64,000 bases of DNA from Dyadobacter luticola (GCF_005860805.1 NZ_VCEJ01000004.1:1054001-1118000); one strand, 5' to 3'; positions 41,454 to 50,574 are shown, counted from the stretch's first letter. Notes: generated by a model not told the origin, from the letters alone. Program-made: numbers and translations.

Positions 41454-41972
41454 ATGAGTGACAGCAACATAGCTTCCGGCCGACAAATTCTCAGCTCCCA
41501 CCAGACGGGACAAAAAATCCGGCGGATCGCTTTTGAGATATACGAGCAAAATTTTGAGGAAAAAAGCATTATCGTAGCGGGCATTTCCGGCGAAGGTTTT
41601 GCATTCGCCAAACGCCTCCGCGACGAGCTGACGGACATTTCGCCACTGAATGTACAGCTGGTGGAGCTCCGATTCGACAAGCACGTTCACTTCCAGAGCC
41701 CTATTCTTTTTGACCATGAGATCAATGTGGAAAATCAGGTCGTGATCGTGGCCGACGATGTTTTGAACACCGGCCGGACATTGGCATTTGCCCTGGAACC
41801 CTTCCTGAAAGTCCGCATGAAAAAGGTGCAGGTTGCCGTCGTAGTCGACCGCGGGCACCATTTATTTCCCGTCCATGCCGATTACGTCGGATATTCGCTC
41901 AGCACTACATTGACGGAGCACGTGGAAGTTGTGCTGAGTAATGCCGAGGAAGAAGGTGTTTATTTGAAATAA
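41454..41972 (+). CDS. PyrR-like phosphoribosyltransferase family protein
   Basis: A 172-residue type I phosphoribosyltransferase. The PRPP loop is VVIVADDVLNTGRTLAFAL (about 96-114), and VVVDRGHHLFPVHADYVGYSL closely follows the DRGHRELPIRADYVG block of PyrR as I remember it. PyrR proteins have uracil phosphoribosyltransferase activity and, in Firmicutes, attenuate pyr mRNA; in Bacteroidota the regulatory role is uncertain. It lies 47 bases after the amidotransferase and no pyrimidine gene is nearby. A terminator hairpin follows at once. Confidence 0.8.
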   Translation: MSDSNIASGRQILSSHQTGQKIRRIAFEIYEQNFEEKSIIVAGISGEGFAFAKRLRDELTDISPLNVQLVELRFDKHVHFQSPILFDHEINVENQVVIVADDVLNTGRTLAFALEPFLKVRMKKVQVAVVVDRGHHLFPVHADYVGYSLSTTLTEHVEVVLSNAEEEGVYLK

Positions 41973-41981
41973 TATTAAGAA

Positions 41982-42012
41982 AGATTTCGGCTCATTTATT
42001 GGGCCGAAATCT
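41982..42012 (+). terminator. Intrinsic terminator overlapping the 3' end of the GH36 gene
   Basis: A 10-bp perfect stem (41982-41991 with 42003-42012), 11-base loop. It serves the PyrR-like gene on the plus strand. The loop contains the stop codon of the convergent GH36 gene (41996-41998), and the right arm encodes its last residues. Confidence 0.65.
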
Positions 42013-44200
42013 CTACAATTACACTGGTTCTCCGCGCACTCACTGCCGGGTTGAAACCCACGGTCATCAAAAATTCACCCGAATAAACCTGGTCTTCCTT
42101 TAAAGCGGTTTTCGTTTCCGGGTACAAATTCAGCTCTTTTACCTTGTATTTTTTCGCAGGATCGAGTCCCTGCAAACGGAAAGGCGTGTCTGAGCCGTCA
42201 CCATTCCGGTTGCCGGTCAGGTAGGAAAAGAGGATCGCGCGGTCTTTATTTTTTGATGAAAAGAGGAGTGAAGCGTAGCTGTTTTCCTTCGGGTCGACAA
42301 GCCGGTACAGGTCGCCGTGCCACACTACATCTTTGATTGAATTATAGGTAGCAACTGCCTGCTGGCTGAATTGAAGGTCTTTTTCATTCAAATGACTTAC
42401 CACAATATCATAGCCGAGCCGGCCCATCATCGCTACGTCTGTCCGGTATTTCAAAGGTTGTTTGCCCCAGTCGGTGACGTGGGCGCTTTGGGCGATGGCG
42501 GGGTAGAAGTACGAATATTCCCACTGCATGAAAATGCGTTCGAGCGGGTCGGTATTATCGCTGGGCCAAAATTCGGTGAAGTACTTTAACGCCTCATAAT
42601 CAACACGTCCGCCGCCGCCGGAGCAGAGCATCATCGGTACCTTTGGATACTTGGCGCGCAGTTTTTCCAGCACTTTGTATAGACCTTTTACATAATCAAC
42701 ATACAGCTGAGATTGTTTCTGCTTGCTTTTTTCGAGGTAAGCCGAGTGCGCGTTGAATGTGATTGCATTACAGTCCCATTTAATGTAGGCCAGATCCGGA
42801 TTTTCGATAAAAAGCTTGTCCAGGACGCCGAAAACAAATTTTTGCACTTCGGGATTGGACAAATCGAGCGGCAGCTGGTTGCGCATATGATGTTCGGGCC
42901 GCTGCGGTTCTTTGATCACCCAATCGGGATGTTTTTCATAAAGCTCACTTTTCGGGTTCACCATTTCCGGCTCGACCCAGATACCGAATTTCACGCCCGC
43001 ATTCTTGGCCTCTTTGACGAGGTACCCGATGCCATGTGGCAGTTTTTTAACATTTTCCTGCCAGTCGCCGAGCCCGGCCTGGTCATTATTCCTGGGATAT
43101 TTATTGGCAAACCAGCCATCGTCGAGCAGGAAAAGATCTACGCCCAGTTTCTTTCCGTCCTTGAAAAGTCCGGACAGTTTTTCTTCATTAAAACCAAAAT
43201 AAGTAGCTTCCCAGTTGTTCAGCAGCGTCATTCTTGATCCCTCGCCATCCAGGATCCGGTATTTTCTGGCCCAGTTGTGCAGGTTGCGGCTGGCTTCCCC
43301 TTTGCCATTTTCGGAGAATGTATAAATGAATGATGGCGTCGTGAATTCTTTGTTTGAAGCCAGCGGATATTCGGAAGCGTAATTGTTGATTCCCGCAATC
43401 AGCCGCAGGTTATGGTACGAATCCACCTCAAAATCCATCCGGAAATTACCCGACCAGCCCAATGTTCCGAGCAGCACTTTTCCTTCTGTTTCGGTGGCAG
43501 GTTTGTCAAATGATAATTGAAAACTCGGCGGCTGGAAGAGGTTGGCACGGGTTCCCAATTTGGAATCCAAAACCCGCATCCCGGCCGTCAGCTGCTCTTG
43601 CTCCGGGTTCATTTCCTTGGCCCAGGTACCATTATAATGTGTCAGGAAATAATCTTTGGCAATAAAATACAGGTTGGCACTGGCGTATTTGTTGAGGGTT
43701 ATCTCACCTTTTTCAGCGCTTTTAATGACGCTCCACTGCTCGGTGACGTCCTCATGAATGTAAGTTTTGTAATGCAACGTCACCTCGACCGCGTAAACCG
43801 GATCTTTCAAAACAATGCTGGTCAGCGTCACATTATCATTTTCCTTGCTGGTTTTGTGGCTCACATACACCAGATCCATCGACTTATTTCCATCCGAATG
43901 CGTGACTTGCAAGGCAGGCTCTGACACATTCCACGAACCGGCGGGTGTGTAGGCAGAGTTGTATGTTCCCGCATTCCCATCATGCTGGCGGCTTTGGGAG
44001 GTTACCAGCTGATATTCAACAGCTGAGCCCAATTTTTTACCAAAATAAGTGATACCTAAATGATTCTCTTTGTCCGTTTGCAAAACCAGCGCATTGTGCA
44101 ATGTTTCAATCGGGATTGTTACGGCATTTTGGGCCAGTGAATTTTTAGTGATTAAAAACAAAAAGGGAAGCAGGAAGGAGAGGCGCAAAGCTGAATACAT
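41996..44200 (-). CDS. Secreted GH36 alpha-galactosidase
   Basis: Hydrolyses terminal alpha-1,6-galactose from oligosaccharides such as raffinose or galactomannan fragments. I use the ATG at 44200 (734 residues), which begins a signal peptide MYSALRLSFLLPFLFLITKN followed by SLAQ; the frame extends 23 codons upstream without signal character. GH36 layout: N-terminal beta-supersandwich (about 40-330), catalytic barrel with NLLNNWEATYFGFNE-type lead, LFLLDDGWF, the nucleophile in YIKWDCNA, GGGGRVDYEAL and the acid/base region FWPSDNTDPLERIFMQW, then a small C-terminal beta domain. A single gene; no transporter or regulator is linked. Confidence 0.93.
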   Translation of the reverse strand: MYSALRLSFLLPFLFLITKNSLAQNAVTIPIETLHNALVLQTDKENHLGITYFGKKLGSAVEYQLVTSQSRQHDGNAGTYNSAYTPAGSWNVSEPALQVTHSDGNKSMDLVYVSHKTSKENDNVTLTSIVLKDPVYAVEVTLHYKTYIHEDVTEQWSVIKSAEKGEITLNKYASANLYFIAKDYFLTHYNGTWAKEMNPEQEQLTAGMRVLDSKLGTRANLFQPPSFQLSFDKPATETEGKVLLGTLGWSGNFRMDFEVDSYHNLRLIAGINNYASEYPLASNKEFTTPSFIYTFSENGKGEASRNLHNWARKYRILDGEGSRMTLLNNWEATYFGFNEEKLSGLFKDGKKLGVDLFLLDDGWFANKYPRNNDQAGLGDWQENVKKLPHGIGYLVKEAKNAGVKFGIWVEPEMVNPKSELYEKHPDWVIKEPQRPEHHMRNQLPLDLSNPEVQKFVFGVLDKLFIENPDLAYIKWDCNAITFNAHSAYLEKSKQKQSQLYVDYVKGLYKVLEKLRAKYPKVPMMLCSGGGGRVDYEALKYFTEFWPSDNTDPLERIFMQWEYSYFYPAIAQSAHVTDWGKQPLKYRTDVAMMGRLGYDIVVSHLNEKDLQFSQQAVATYNSIKDVVWHGDLYRLVDPKENSYASLLFSSKNKDRAILFSYLTGNRNGDGSDTPFRLQGLDPAKKYKVKELNLYPETKTALKEDQVYSGEFLMTVGFNPAVSARRTSVIVEISAQ

Positions 44201-44234
44201 AGGTGAAGCGTAATATTTGAATGTCCAGAAAATG

Positions 44235-44285
44235 AAAAAGGATCGAAAACTGCTCATGTTACTCAGCATTTCGGATCCTTTTTAA
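44235..44285 (-). terminator. Intrinsic terminator after kup
   Basis: Imperfect long hairpin: aaaaagg with gatc on the left and ggatccttttt on the right, plus an inner stem (actgct/agcatt region). It lies 23 bases past the kup stop on the minus strand, before the GH36 gene. Confidence 0.6.
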
Positions 44286-44307
44286 AAGTAAAATCAATTC
44301 TAATGTA

Positions 44308-46254
44308 TCAGGTGAAAACCCGGCGCAGCTTCACATTCTCGACCGGCCTGATAATCAGCGGCACTTTTTCGATTTTCACTGAGCTGCTGTCGAGCCCAAA
44401 CCATTTGTCCTCGGGTGTCGTAAAGTCTTTGACAAAAAAGTACGTTTTCATCACCAGCTGCTCGATCAGCGGCAGATCATTTTCAAAAGAAAGAAACCTT
44501 TCCAGTACGACAAACCGGAAATCGCCGGTAATGTTCTGCTTGCTCAGCGATTCGTAGCGGCTCCTGATGTCCACTTCTTTGTTCAAAACCATATCTTCCA
44601 CCACTTTGCGGAAGAACATATTGATCCGCTGATCGACCCGGAAACCGAGCCGGAAATTGATCTTGATCACATTATCATTGTTGTCGTCGTCGGACAAAAC
44701 CTTGTATTCCATCGTATACGGATCGTCGGTAATGTCGACGTGGATAAACCAGTAAACATCAGCGCGTTTGGGACGTTTTTGGAAGATCGAATAAATGACT
44801 TTCGTCTCAATTTCCGTGGCGCGGGAAGCATTGGTCATGAAAACCAGGTGCGTCGTATATTTCGGGATACTGATGTCGCGGCTCAGCTCGTGCAAGGCGG
44901 GAAGGTATTTTTCGAGCTTGGTGTATTCCGTCAGCCTCAGTTTTATGTAAAATGCTCTCAGCCAGACCGTCATCAGTCCCGCCACCAGCACGCCGACCAA
45001 GATCGTAAACCAGCCGCCGTGCGTGAATTTCAGCAGGTTAGCACCCAAGAACATTCCCTCGATAAACAGGTACAGCAGCATAAAAACAATGACGATCCAC
45101 AAATTCACCCGCTTCATATAAAGATAGTAGGAGAATAAAATGGTGGTCATGATCATCGTCAATGTGATCGCAAGGCCGTAAGCCGCTTCCATATTGGATG
45201 ACTGTTTGAAATACAAAACCACCCCGCTGCAACCCAGCCAAAGTAGCCAGTTAATGCTAGGTACATACAGCTGACCTTTTTGATCACTCGGATAAATGAG
45301 GCGCACTTTCGGCCAGAAATTGAGGCGGATCGCTTCTGAAATCAATGTAAATGAACCGGTTATCACCGCCTGGCTTGCGATGATCGCCGCCAATGTTGCG
45401 ATGACGATTCCCGGCAGCAGCCACCACTCAGGCATGATTTCATAAAATGGTTTGCGTGCGTCAAGCAGGCCGCCCATTTGTGTAATCAGCCAGGCGCCCT
45501 GTCCGAAATAGTTGAGTAAGAGGCAGATTTTTACAAAAATCCAACTGATCCGAATGTTCTCGCGACCGCAGTGTCCCAGATCGGAGTAAAGCGCCTCGGC
45601 ACCTGTGGTACAGAGAAATACCGCTCCCAGGATCCAGAAACCGCCGGGATGTTTGGTGATCAAATCATAGCCATACATGGGGTTGATGGCTTTCAGGATC
45701 TCAGAATGTTCCATAATTTGAAACAAACCCAGAACCCCCAGCATTACAAACCAGGTGATCATGAGCGGCCCAAATGCACGGCCAACTACTTTGGTACCAA
45801 AGGCTTGTATAACAAAAATGAATGTAAGAATGCCGATAACGATCGGGACGGTCTGAATGTTGGGATAAAGAAGCTTCAAACCTTCCACAGCGGAAGAAAC
45901 GGAGATGGGCGGAGTAATGATCCCATCGGCGAGCAGAGTACTTCCACCGATAATTGCCGGGACGGTCAGCCACTTGGCGTGTTTCCTGACCAGCGCATAC
46001 AATGCGAAAATTCCGCCCTCACCCCGGTTATCTGCCCGGAGGATCAGGATCACATATTTGATGGTGGTTTGGAGCGTCAGTGTCCAGAAAATGCAGGATA
46101 TCGCTCCGTAAATGATTTCCTCGGTAATCGTTTCGCCCAGGATGATGGCCTGCATTACGTACAGCGGGGACGTGCCAATATCGCCGTAGATGATACCAAA
46201 AGCTACCAGGACCCCGGCGGCCGACAGCTTATCAATTTTATGCTTTGATTCCAT
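44308..46254 (-). CDS. kup: Kup-family potassium uptake transporter
   Basis: Proton-coupled K+ uptake at the inner membrane. 648 residues, normal for bacterial KUP. The first membrane segment carries the family signature ALGIIYGDIGTSPLYVMQAI-type sequence (here AFGIIYGDIGTSPLYVMQAI). About twelve hydrophobic segments follow, with GGIFALYALVRKHAKWL, GVLTFIFVIQAFGTKVVGRAFGPLM and TGAEALYSDLGHCGRENIRISW, then a roughly 200-residue cytoplasmic C-terminal domain with no membrane segment. The ATG at 46254 starts MESKHKIDKLSAAGVLVAF. A single gene with its own terminator. Confidence 0.95.
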   Translation of the reverse strand: MESKHKIDKLSAAGVLVAFGIIYGDIGTSPLYVMQAIILGETITEEIIYGAISCIFWTLTLQTTIKYVILILRADNRGEGGIFALYALVRKHAKWLTVPAIIGGSTLLADGIITPPISVSSAVEGLKLLYPNIQTVPIVIGILTFIFVIQAFGTKVVGRAFGPLMITWFVMLGVLGLFQIMEHSEILKAINPMYGYDLITKHPGGFWILGAVFLCTTGAEALYSDLGHCGRENIRISWIFVKICLLLNYFGQGAWLITQMGGLLDARKPFYEIMPEWWLLPGIVIATLAAIIASQAVITGSFTLISEAIRLNFWPKVRLIYPSDQKGQLYVPSINWLLWLGCSGVVLYFKQSSNMEAAYGLAITLTMIMTTILFSYYLYMKRVNLWIVIVFMLLYLFIEGMFLGANLLKFTHGGWFTILVGVLVAGLMTVWLRAFYIKLRLTEYTKLEKYLPALHELSRDISIPKYTTHLVFMTNASRATEIETKVIYSIFQKRPKRADVYWFIHVDITDDPYTMEYKVLSDDDNNDNVIKINFRLGFRVDQRINMFFRKVVEDMVLNKEVDIRSRYESLSKQNITGDFRFVVLERFLSFENDLPLIEQLVMKTYFFVKDFTTPEDKWFGLDSSSVKIEKVPLIIRPVENVKLRRVFT

Positions 46255-46341
46255 TCACCTTTTTGAAAAAACGGCGAAAGTTAGGAAACCGCTTGCAAAG
46301 AAATGACGGTGGGTTACAAATTTAATTTGGTCTGCCGGGCC

Positions 46342-47685
46342 TTAACCGGCAAATGTATTATAAAGCAGGTAGCCGTTTAGACCGATAATGGTGATGCTGA
46401 TAATCCAGCTTAGTGCGGTCACAAGCCTGGTGTTTGCAAAACGGCCCATGATTTTGCTGCTTGAAGTAAATAAAACCAGCGGCACCACGGCAAAACTGAG
46501 TTGCAGCGAAAGAATTACCTGGCTAAGTACCAGCAGTTCGGCAGTACCTTTCTCTCCATATAAATAAGAAACGATCAGCGCAGGAATGATGGCGATACCG
46601 CGGGTGATGAGGCGGCGCAGCCAGGGTTTCAGGCGAATGTTGAGGAAACCTTCCATGACAATCTGCCCGGCCAAGGTACCTGTCAATGTGGAGCTTTGGC
46701 CTGACGCAAGCAGCGCCAGCGCAAAGAAAATCCCTGCCAGGCCAACTCCCAGCACCGGATCGAGCAGGTGATAAGCGTCGGTAATGTCGGCGATTTCAAA
46801 ATGTCCGTTGGCGTGAAATGCGGTAGCGGCGAGGATTAAGATGGATGCATTGATAAAAAATGCCAGCGCCAGTGAAAACGTCGAATCGATGGTAGCAAAC
46901 TTGATCGCGGACTTTTTGCCCTCCTCGTCGCGCTTGTAGGCGCGGGTCTGAACAATGCTGGAATGCAGGTAAAGGTTATGCGGCATGACGGTCGCGCCGA
47001 GGATACCGATGGCAATGTAGAGCATGCCCGAGTTCGTGACGATTTCTGTTCTTGGTAAAATTCCACCCATGATCCCGGCGATAGATGGCTGGGAAACAAC
47101 CATTTCATAAAGAAAACTCAGCAGAATAATGCTCATCAGACCGGCCACAATGCTTTCAATGATCCGAAAACCTTTCTGCTGAAAATACAGGACGATCAGC
47201 ACATCAAATGCAGTGAACAAAACGCCGACGGGCAGCGGAATGTGAAAAAGGAGGTTTAATGCGATGGCGGAGCCAATTACTTCGGCCAGGTCGGTGGCGG
47301 CGATGGCGATTTCGGAAAGTATCCAGAGTACGAAAGAAACCGGCCGGGAATAATAATCGCGGCAGGCTTGTGCCAGGTCGCGGCCGGTGGCGATCCCTAA
47401 TTTTAGGGAAAGGTGCTGCAAAAGCATGGCGAACAAATTGGAAATGAGGATCACCGAAAGCAGGGTATATCCAAACCGCGAGCCGCCTTCAATGTCCGTC
47501 GCCCAGTTGCCCGGATCGATGTAGCCGACAGAGACCATCAGCCCCGGGCCGGCAAATGCGGCCATTTTTTTCCAGAAACCCGCACCTTCCGGAACATGGA
47601 TCGTAGAATGTACTTCAGACAATGAAGCCTGACGGTCCGGAGTATTCTTTTCCACTGGTTCCTTTACTTTTAAGCCAACTATCAT
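46342..47685 (-). CDS. mntH: NRAMP divalent metal transporter (Mn2+/Fe2+:H+ symporter)
   Basis: Imports Mn2+ or Fe2+ with protons across the inner membrane. From the ATG at 47685 the protein has 447 residues (a TTG further upstream is not needed). Both metal-site motifs are intact: DPGNWATDIEGG in the first membrane helix (residues 57-68) and MPHNLYLHSSIVQTR in the sixth. The GATVMPHN context, the long first helix and eleven hydrophobic segments fit MntH. It is divergent from a DtxR/MntR-family regulator. A near-perfect palindrome (47754-47769) lies between the two promoters, so Mn- or Fe-dependent repression is expected. Confidence 0.96.
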   Translation of the reverse strand: MIVGLKVKEPVEKNTPDRQASLSEVHSTIHVPEGAGFWKKMAAFAGPGLMVSVGYIDPGNWATDIEGGSRFGYTLLSVILISNLFAMLLQHLSLKLGIATGRDLAQACRDYYSRPVSFVLWILSEIAIAATDLAEVIGSAIALNLLFHIPLPVGVLFTAFDVLIVLYFQQKGFRIIESIVAGLMSIILLSFLYEMVVSQPSIAGIMGGILPRTEIVTNSGMLYIAIGILGATVMPHNLYLHSSIVQTRAYKRDEEGKKSAIKFATIDSTFSLALAFFINASILILAATAFHANGHFEIADITDAYHLLDPVLGVGLAGIFFALALLASGQSSTLTGTLAGQIVMEGFLNIRLKPWLRRLITRGIAIIPALIVSYLYGEKGTAELLVLSQVILSLQLSFAVVPLVLFTSSSKIMGRFANTRLVTALSWIISITIIGLNGYLLYNTFAG

Positions 47686-47725
47686 TTTAATAGTATTCGA
47701 AATAAACAATTCAGTTTACTGGAAA

Positions 47726-47733
47726 CAAATATA
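47726..47733 (-). promoter_or_regulatory. Predicted mntH promoter (-7 box)
   Basis: The minus strand reads TATATTTG, an exact TAnnTTTG match, 41-48 bases before the mntH ATG. The palindrome at 47754-47769 covers its -33 region. Confidence 0.55.
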
Positions 47734-47753
47734 AAGAAATTCTTAAATAAAAT

Positions 47754-47769
47754 TTTAGACTAGCCTAAA
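47754..47769. promoter_or_regulatory. Predicted DtxR/MntR operator (palindrome)
   Basis: tttagactagcctaaa is a 16-bp palindrome with one mismatched pair, and flanking A/T pairs extend it with one more mismatch. The form TTTAGnCTAGnCTAAA resembles known DtxR/IdeR/MntR boxes. It sits in the intergenic region of mntH and the DtxR-family gene, covering the -33 region of both predicted promoters, so one bound regulator could repress both. Confidence 0.75.
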
Positions 47770-47794
47770 TTTTATTATTCTGATTTGTAACCCG

Positions 47795-47802
47795 TACTTT
47801 TG
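47795..47802 (+). promoter_or_regulatory. Predicted promoter of the DtxR-family gene (-7 box)
   Basis: TACTTTTG matches TAnnTTTG on the plus strand, 39-46 bases before the ATG at 47841. The operator palindrome lies 26-41 bases upstream of it, consistent with autoregulation. Confidence 0.55.
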
Positions 47803-47840
47803 CCGATGTTAAGATATCGTGCCATCGCTGCTGACCAGAA

Positions 47841-48503
47841 ATGCAGAATTCCTTCACAGAAGAAAATTATCTGAAAATCATCCACTCCCTGTCCGGCCGT
47901 GACGGGGCGGAAGTGAGTACCAATGCGCTGGCGGAGAGCACTGCTACCCGCGCGGCATCGGTGACGGACATGCTGCGGAAGCTGGCGGAAAAAGGTTTGA
48001 TCAATTACAAAAAATACCAGGGTGTAACATTGACCGAGCAGGGTGAAAAAGTCGCGATCAAGGTAATCCGCAAACACCGGCTCTGGGAGGTTTTTCTAGT
48101 GGAAAAACTGGGTTTTGGCTGGGACGAGGTACATGATATCGCCGAAGAGCTGGAACATATTCCGTCTGAAATCCTGGTGGAAAAGCTCGATACTTTCCTC
48201 GGGCACCCCCGCTTCGACCCGCACGGTGACCCCATCCCGGATGCAAAAGGGAATCTGACGGAGCCTGACTACCTGGTTTTGACGGACGTGCAGATCGGCG
48301 AAAAGGTGAGAATGATGGGCGTGCTGGACCATGCACCGTCATTTTTACAGCATTTGGACCGGTCGGGCATTACATTGGGGTCGGTGATTGAGTTAAAAGA
48401 AGTTAATGATTACGATAAATCTGCTTCCGTACAAATAAATGGCGGCCAGACGTTGTTTATCAGTCTCGAGGTATCTAAAAATTTACTGGTACAGCGCAGA
48501 TGA
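47841..48503 (+). CDS. DtxR/MntR-family metal-dependent transcriptional regulator
   Basis: Cytoplasmic metal sensor that binds DNA when loaded with Mn2+ or Fe2+. 220 residues in the usual three parts: winged helix (about 1-70, FTEENYLKIIHSL, with VSTNALAESTATRAASVTDMLRKLAEKGLINYKKYQGVTLTEQG), dimerisation and metal-binding domain (about 72-140, HRLWEVFLVEKLGFGWDEVHDIAEELEHIPSEILVEKLDTFLGHPRFDPHGDPIP) and a C-terminal FeoA/SH3-like domain (about 150-220). Metal ligands of the DtxR type (Glu and His in HDIAEELEH and HPRFDPHGD) are present. Divergent from mntH with a shared operator. Whether it senses Mn, Fe or both is not decided by the sequence. Confidence 0.92.
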   Translation: MQNSFTEENYLKIIHSLSGRDGAEVSTNALAESTATRAASVTDMLRKLAEKGLINYKKYQGVTLTEQGEKVAIKVIRKHRLWEVFLVEKLGFGWDEVHDIAEELEHIPSEILVEKLDTFLGHPRFDPHGDPIPDAKGNLTEPDYLVLTDVQIGEKVRMMGVLDHAPSFLQHLDRSGITLGSVIELKEVNDYDKSASVQINGGQTLFISLEVSKNLLVQRR

Positions 48504-48513
48504 TTTACACGCC

Positions 48514-49596
48514 ATGAGATTTAAAATACTGGATCGCTACCTGATCAAAAACTTCCTGATTACCTACGTTTTCGTGGCTTTCGTGATCGTCCTCATCATT
48601 TGCATGATCGATTACACCGAAAAAGTGGACGACTTTCTGGATAAAAAAGCGCCGCTCAACGAAATCCTGATCGATTATTACCTCAACCTGATTCCTTACT
48701 GGATCAATTACATCAGTCCGCTGATGGTTTTTATCGCGACGGTATTTTTCACTTCCCGCATCGCGGCGCGTACGGAGATCATTGCCATGCTCAGCAGCGG
48801 GATCAGTTTCGGGCGGATGTTGCTTCCGTATATGGTCGGCGCGTCGGTTTTGGGTATCCTGACATTCATTCAGGTAGGCTGGGTCTTGCCGAAAGCCAAT
48901 AAGATCCGGAACAGTTTTGAGAAGACGTATGTCAAGCAGGAATTCTATTTCAGTGGTCATAATGTGCACATTACCATCGCGCCGGACGTTTACGCCTATC
49001 TCGAAAGCTATAATACCACTTCCAAAACGGGCAATAAGTTCACGATGGAAACCATCAAAGGGACGAAGCTTTTGCAGAAATTTTATGCTGATAAAATCGT
49101 CTGGCAGCCCAAAAAAGGCAAATGGACCTTGCAGAATTACCAGATCCGGACATTGGACAGTCTCGGTGAAAAGCTAAGCCGGGGTATAGAAATCGACACG
49201 ACGATCAATCTTTCGCCCAAGGACTTTGAAAGTGACTATAACCTTTTTGAAACATTCACTTTACCTGAGCTTAACAATTACATCGACCTGCTTAAAAGCC
49301 GCGGCGCCGACGGGCTGGAAGTGTACCTGATTGAAAAATACATTCGCTTCACCCAGCCTTTCGCAATTTTGATTTTGACGGCGATCGGAGTGATTGTATC
49401 TGCAAGAAAAAGCCGACGCGGGGTAGGCTGGCAGATTGCGCTGGGCTTTATGCTGGCATTTATTTACATCCTCTTTTTTCTTTTGTCAAAAGGCGTTGCC
49501 GAGGCGGGTACGATCAATACCTTGTTTGCAGTATGGCTTCCCAACATTGTTTTTTCCTGCATAGGACTGGTTTTGTATAAAACATTGCCCCGCTAA
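48514..49596 (+). CDS. LptF/LptG-family LPS export permease
   Basis: Membrane component of the Lpt ABC system that moves lipopolysaccharide to the cell surface. From the ATG at 48514 there are 360 residues starting MRFKILDRYLIKNFLITYVF, the standard YjgP/YjgQ opening. Three N-terminal membrane segments (about 15-37, 60-82, 100-120) are followed by a periplasmic beta-jellyroll domain and three C-terminal segments (IRFTQPFAILILTAIGVIVSARKSRRGVG and onward). The gene starts 10 bases after the DtxR-family gene and ends just before the EamA gene; the glycan genes follow, which fits an envelope role. Confidence 0.92.
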   Translation: MRFKILDRYLIKNFLITYVFVAFVIVLIICMIDYTEKVDDFLDKKAPLNEILIDYYLNLIPYWINYISPLMVFIATVFFTSRIAARTEIIAMLSSGISFGRMLLPYMVGASVLGILTFIQVGWVLPKANKIRNSFEKTYVKQEFYFSGHNVHITIAPDVYAYLESYNTTSKTGNKFTMETIKGTKLLQKFYADKIVWQPKKGKWTLQNYQIRTLDSLGEKLSRGIEIDTTINLSPKDFESDYNLFETFTLPELNNYIDLLKSRGADGLEVYLIEKYIRFTQPFAILILTAIGVIVSARKSRRGVGWQIALGFMLAFIYILFFLLSKGVAEAGTINTLFAVWLPNIVFSCIGLVLYKTLPR

Positions 49597-49597
49597 A

Positions 49598-50509
49598 ATG
49601 TTTTCATCCTCAGCCGTCCGCGCATACCTGCACCTCCATTTTCTGGTTTTGATTTGGGGTTTTACAGCAATTGTCGGCTTACTGGTTTCTATCTCACCCG
49701 TCGCGCTGGTTTTGTACCGCACATTGTTTGCAGCGATCGGTTTGGGCGTGATCATCGTCATCAAGCAAAAATCTTTCAAAGCGCCTTCGGTCGATTTACT
49801 AAGATTGTTCGGCGTCGGTTTCGTGCTCTCTGCGCACTGGATGCTGTTTTTCGCCTCCGCCCGCGTTTCCACAGCATCGGTTTGCCTGGCAGGTATGGCC
49901 ACCACTTCGCTTTGGACGAGTTTGATAGAACCTTTGGTGAACAAAAGAAGCGTGCGTCCGCTGGAAGTCGGGCTTGGCATCCTGGCATTTGCAGGGTTAT
50001 ATGTGGTTTTTAAATTTGAATTTGACCACGCACTGGGTCTAGGGCTGGCACTATGCTCGGCAGTTTTGGCAGCCGTATTTACTGTCGCCAATAGCAAATT
50101 CGTCCAAAGAATCGATGCTTACACGATTACATTTTACGAAATGATCGGCGCGACATTCTTCTCGCTATTTTTCCTCATCATTTCCGAGTGGCAACATTGG
50201 ACGAATGAAGTGCCTTTTATCCCGGCAGGCAAGGACTGGATCTGGATTTTATTCCTCGCATTAATTTGTACAGTCTACGCCAGCACGATGGCTGTGCAGC
50301 TGATGAAATATTTTTCAGCTTACCTTATCAACCTGACTATCAATCTCGAACCTGTTTATGGCATTGCGCTCGCTTTTTTCTTTTTTGGTGAAAAAGAGCG
50401 CATGACCCAGGAGTTTTACCTCGGTACCTTGCTGATCCTGCTGGCGGTGCTGCTGTATCCGGTTTTGGTCAATACCGCTTTGGGAGGAAAGAAGCCGGAA
50501 ACCAACTGA
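49598..50509 (+). CDS. EamA/DMT-family transporter
   Basis: A 303-residue inner-membrane protein with ten hydrophobic segments in two EamA repeats (about 8-140 and 150-295). Recognisable parts are HFLVLIWGFTAIVGLLVSISPVALVLYRTLFA and the second-repeat LILLAVLLYPV end, with the internal WTSLIEPLVNKR. DMT exporters carry amino acids, metabolites or sugar precursors; the substrate here is not evident. The ATG begins one base after the stop of the LptF/G gene, so the pair is probably cotranscribed. Confidence 0.85.
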   Translation: MFSSSAVRAYLHLHFLVLIWGFTAIVGLLVSISPVALVLYRTLFAAIGLGVIIVIKQKSFKAPSVDLLRLFGVGFVLSAHWMLFFASARVSTASVCLAGMATTSLWTSLIEPLVNKRSVRPLEVGLGILAFAGLYVVFKFEFDHALGLGLALCSAVLAAVFTVANSKFVQRIDAYTITFYEMIGATFFSLFFLIISEWQHWTNEVPFIPAGKDWIWILFLALICTVYASTMAVQLMKYFSAYLINLTINLEPVYGIALAFFFFGEKERMTQEFYLGTLLILLAVLLYPVLVNTALGGKKPETN

Positions 50510-50543
50510 TCAGCCCGAAACGAGCTTATTAACTTATTACTAC

Positions 50544-50551
50544 TATTTTTG
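50544..50551 (+). promoter_or_regulatory. Predicted promoter of the glycan cluster (-7 box)
   Basis: TATTTTTG matches TAnnTTTG, 24-31 bases before the ATG at 50575. No TTG at the -33 distance. Confidence 0.4.
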
Positions 50552-50574
50552 TCGATTCAACAACAGGAGCATCC

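Noticed and set aside
45571..46248. 225-residue plus-strand frame opposite kup
   Set aside because: Mirror of the conserved N-terminal half of kup; no promoter and no domain.
46360..46400. A TTTAGACC word resembling the DtxR-like motif
   Set aside because: Inside the 3' coding part of mntH and not palindromic; probably chance.
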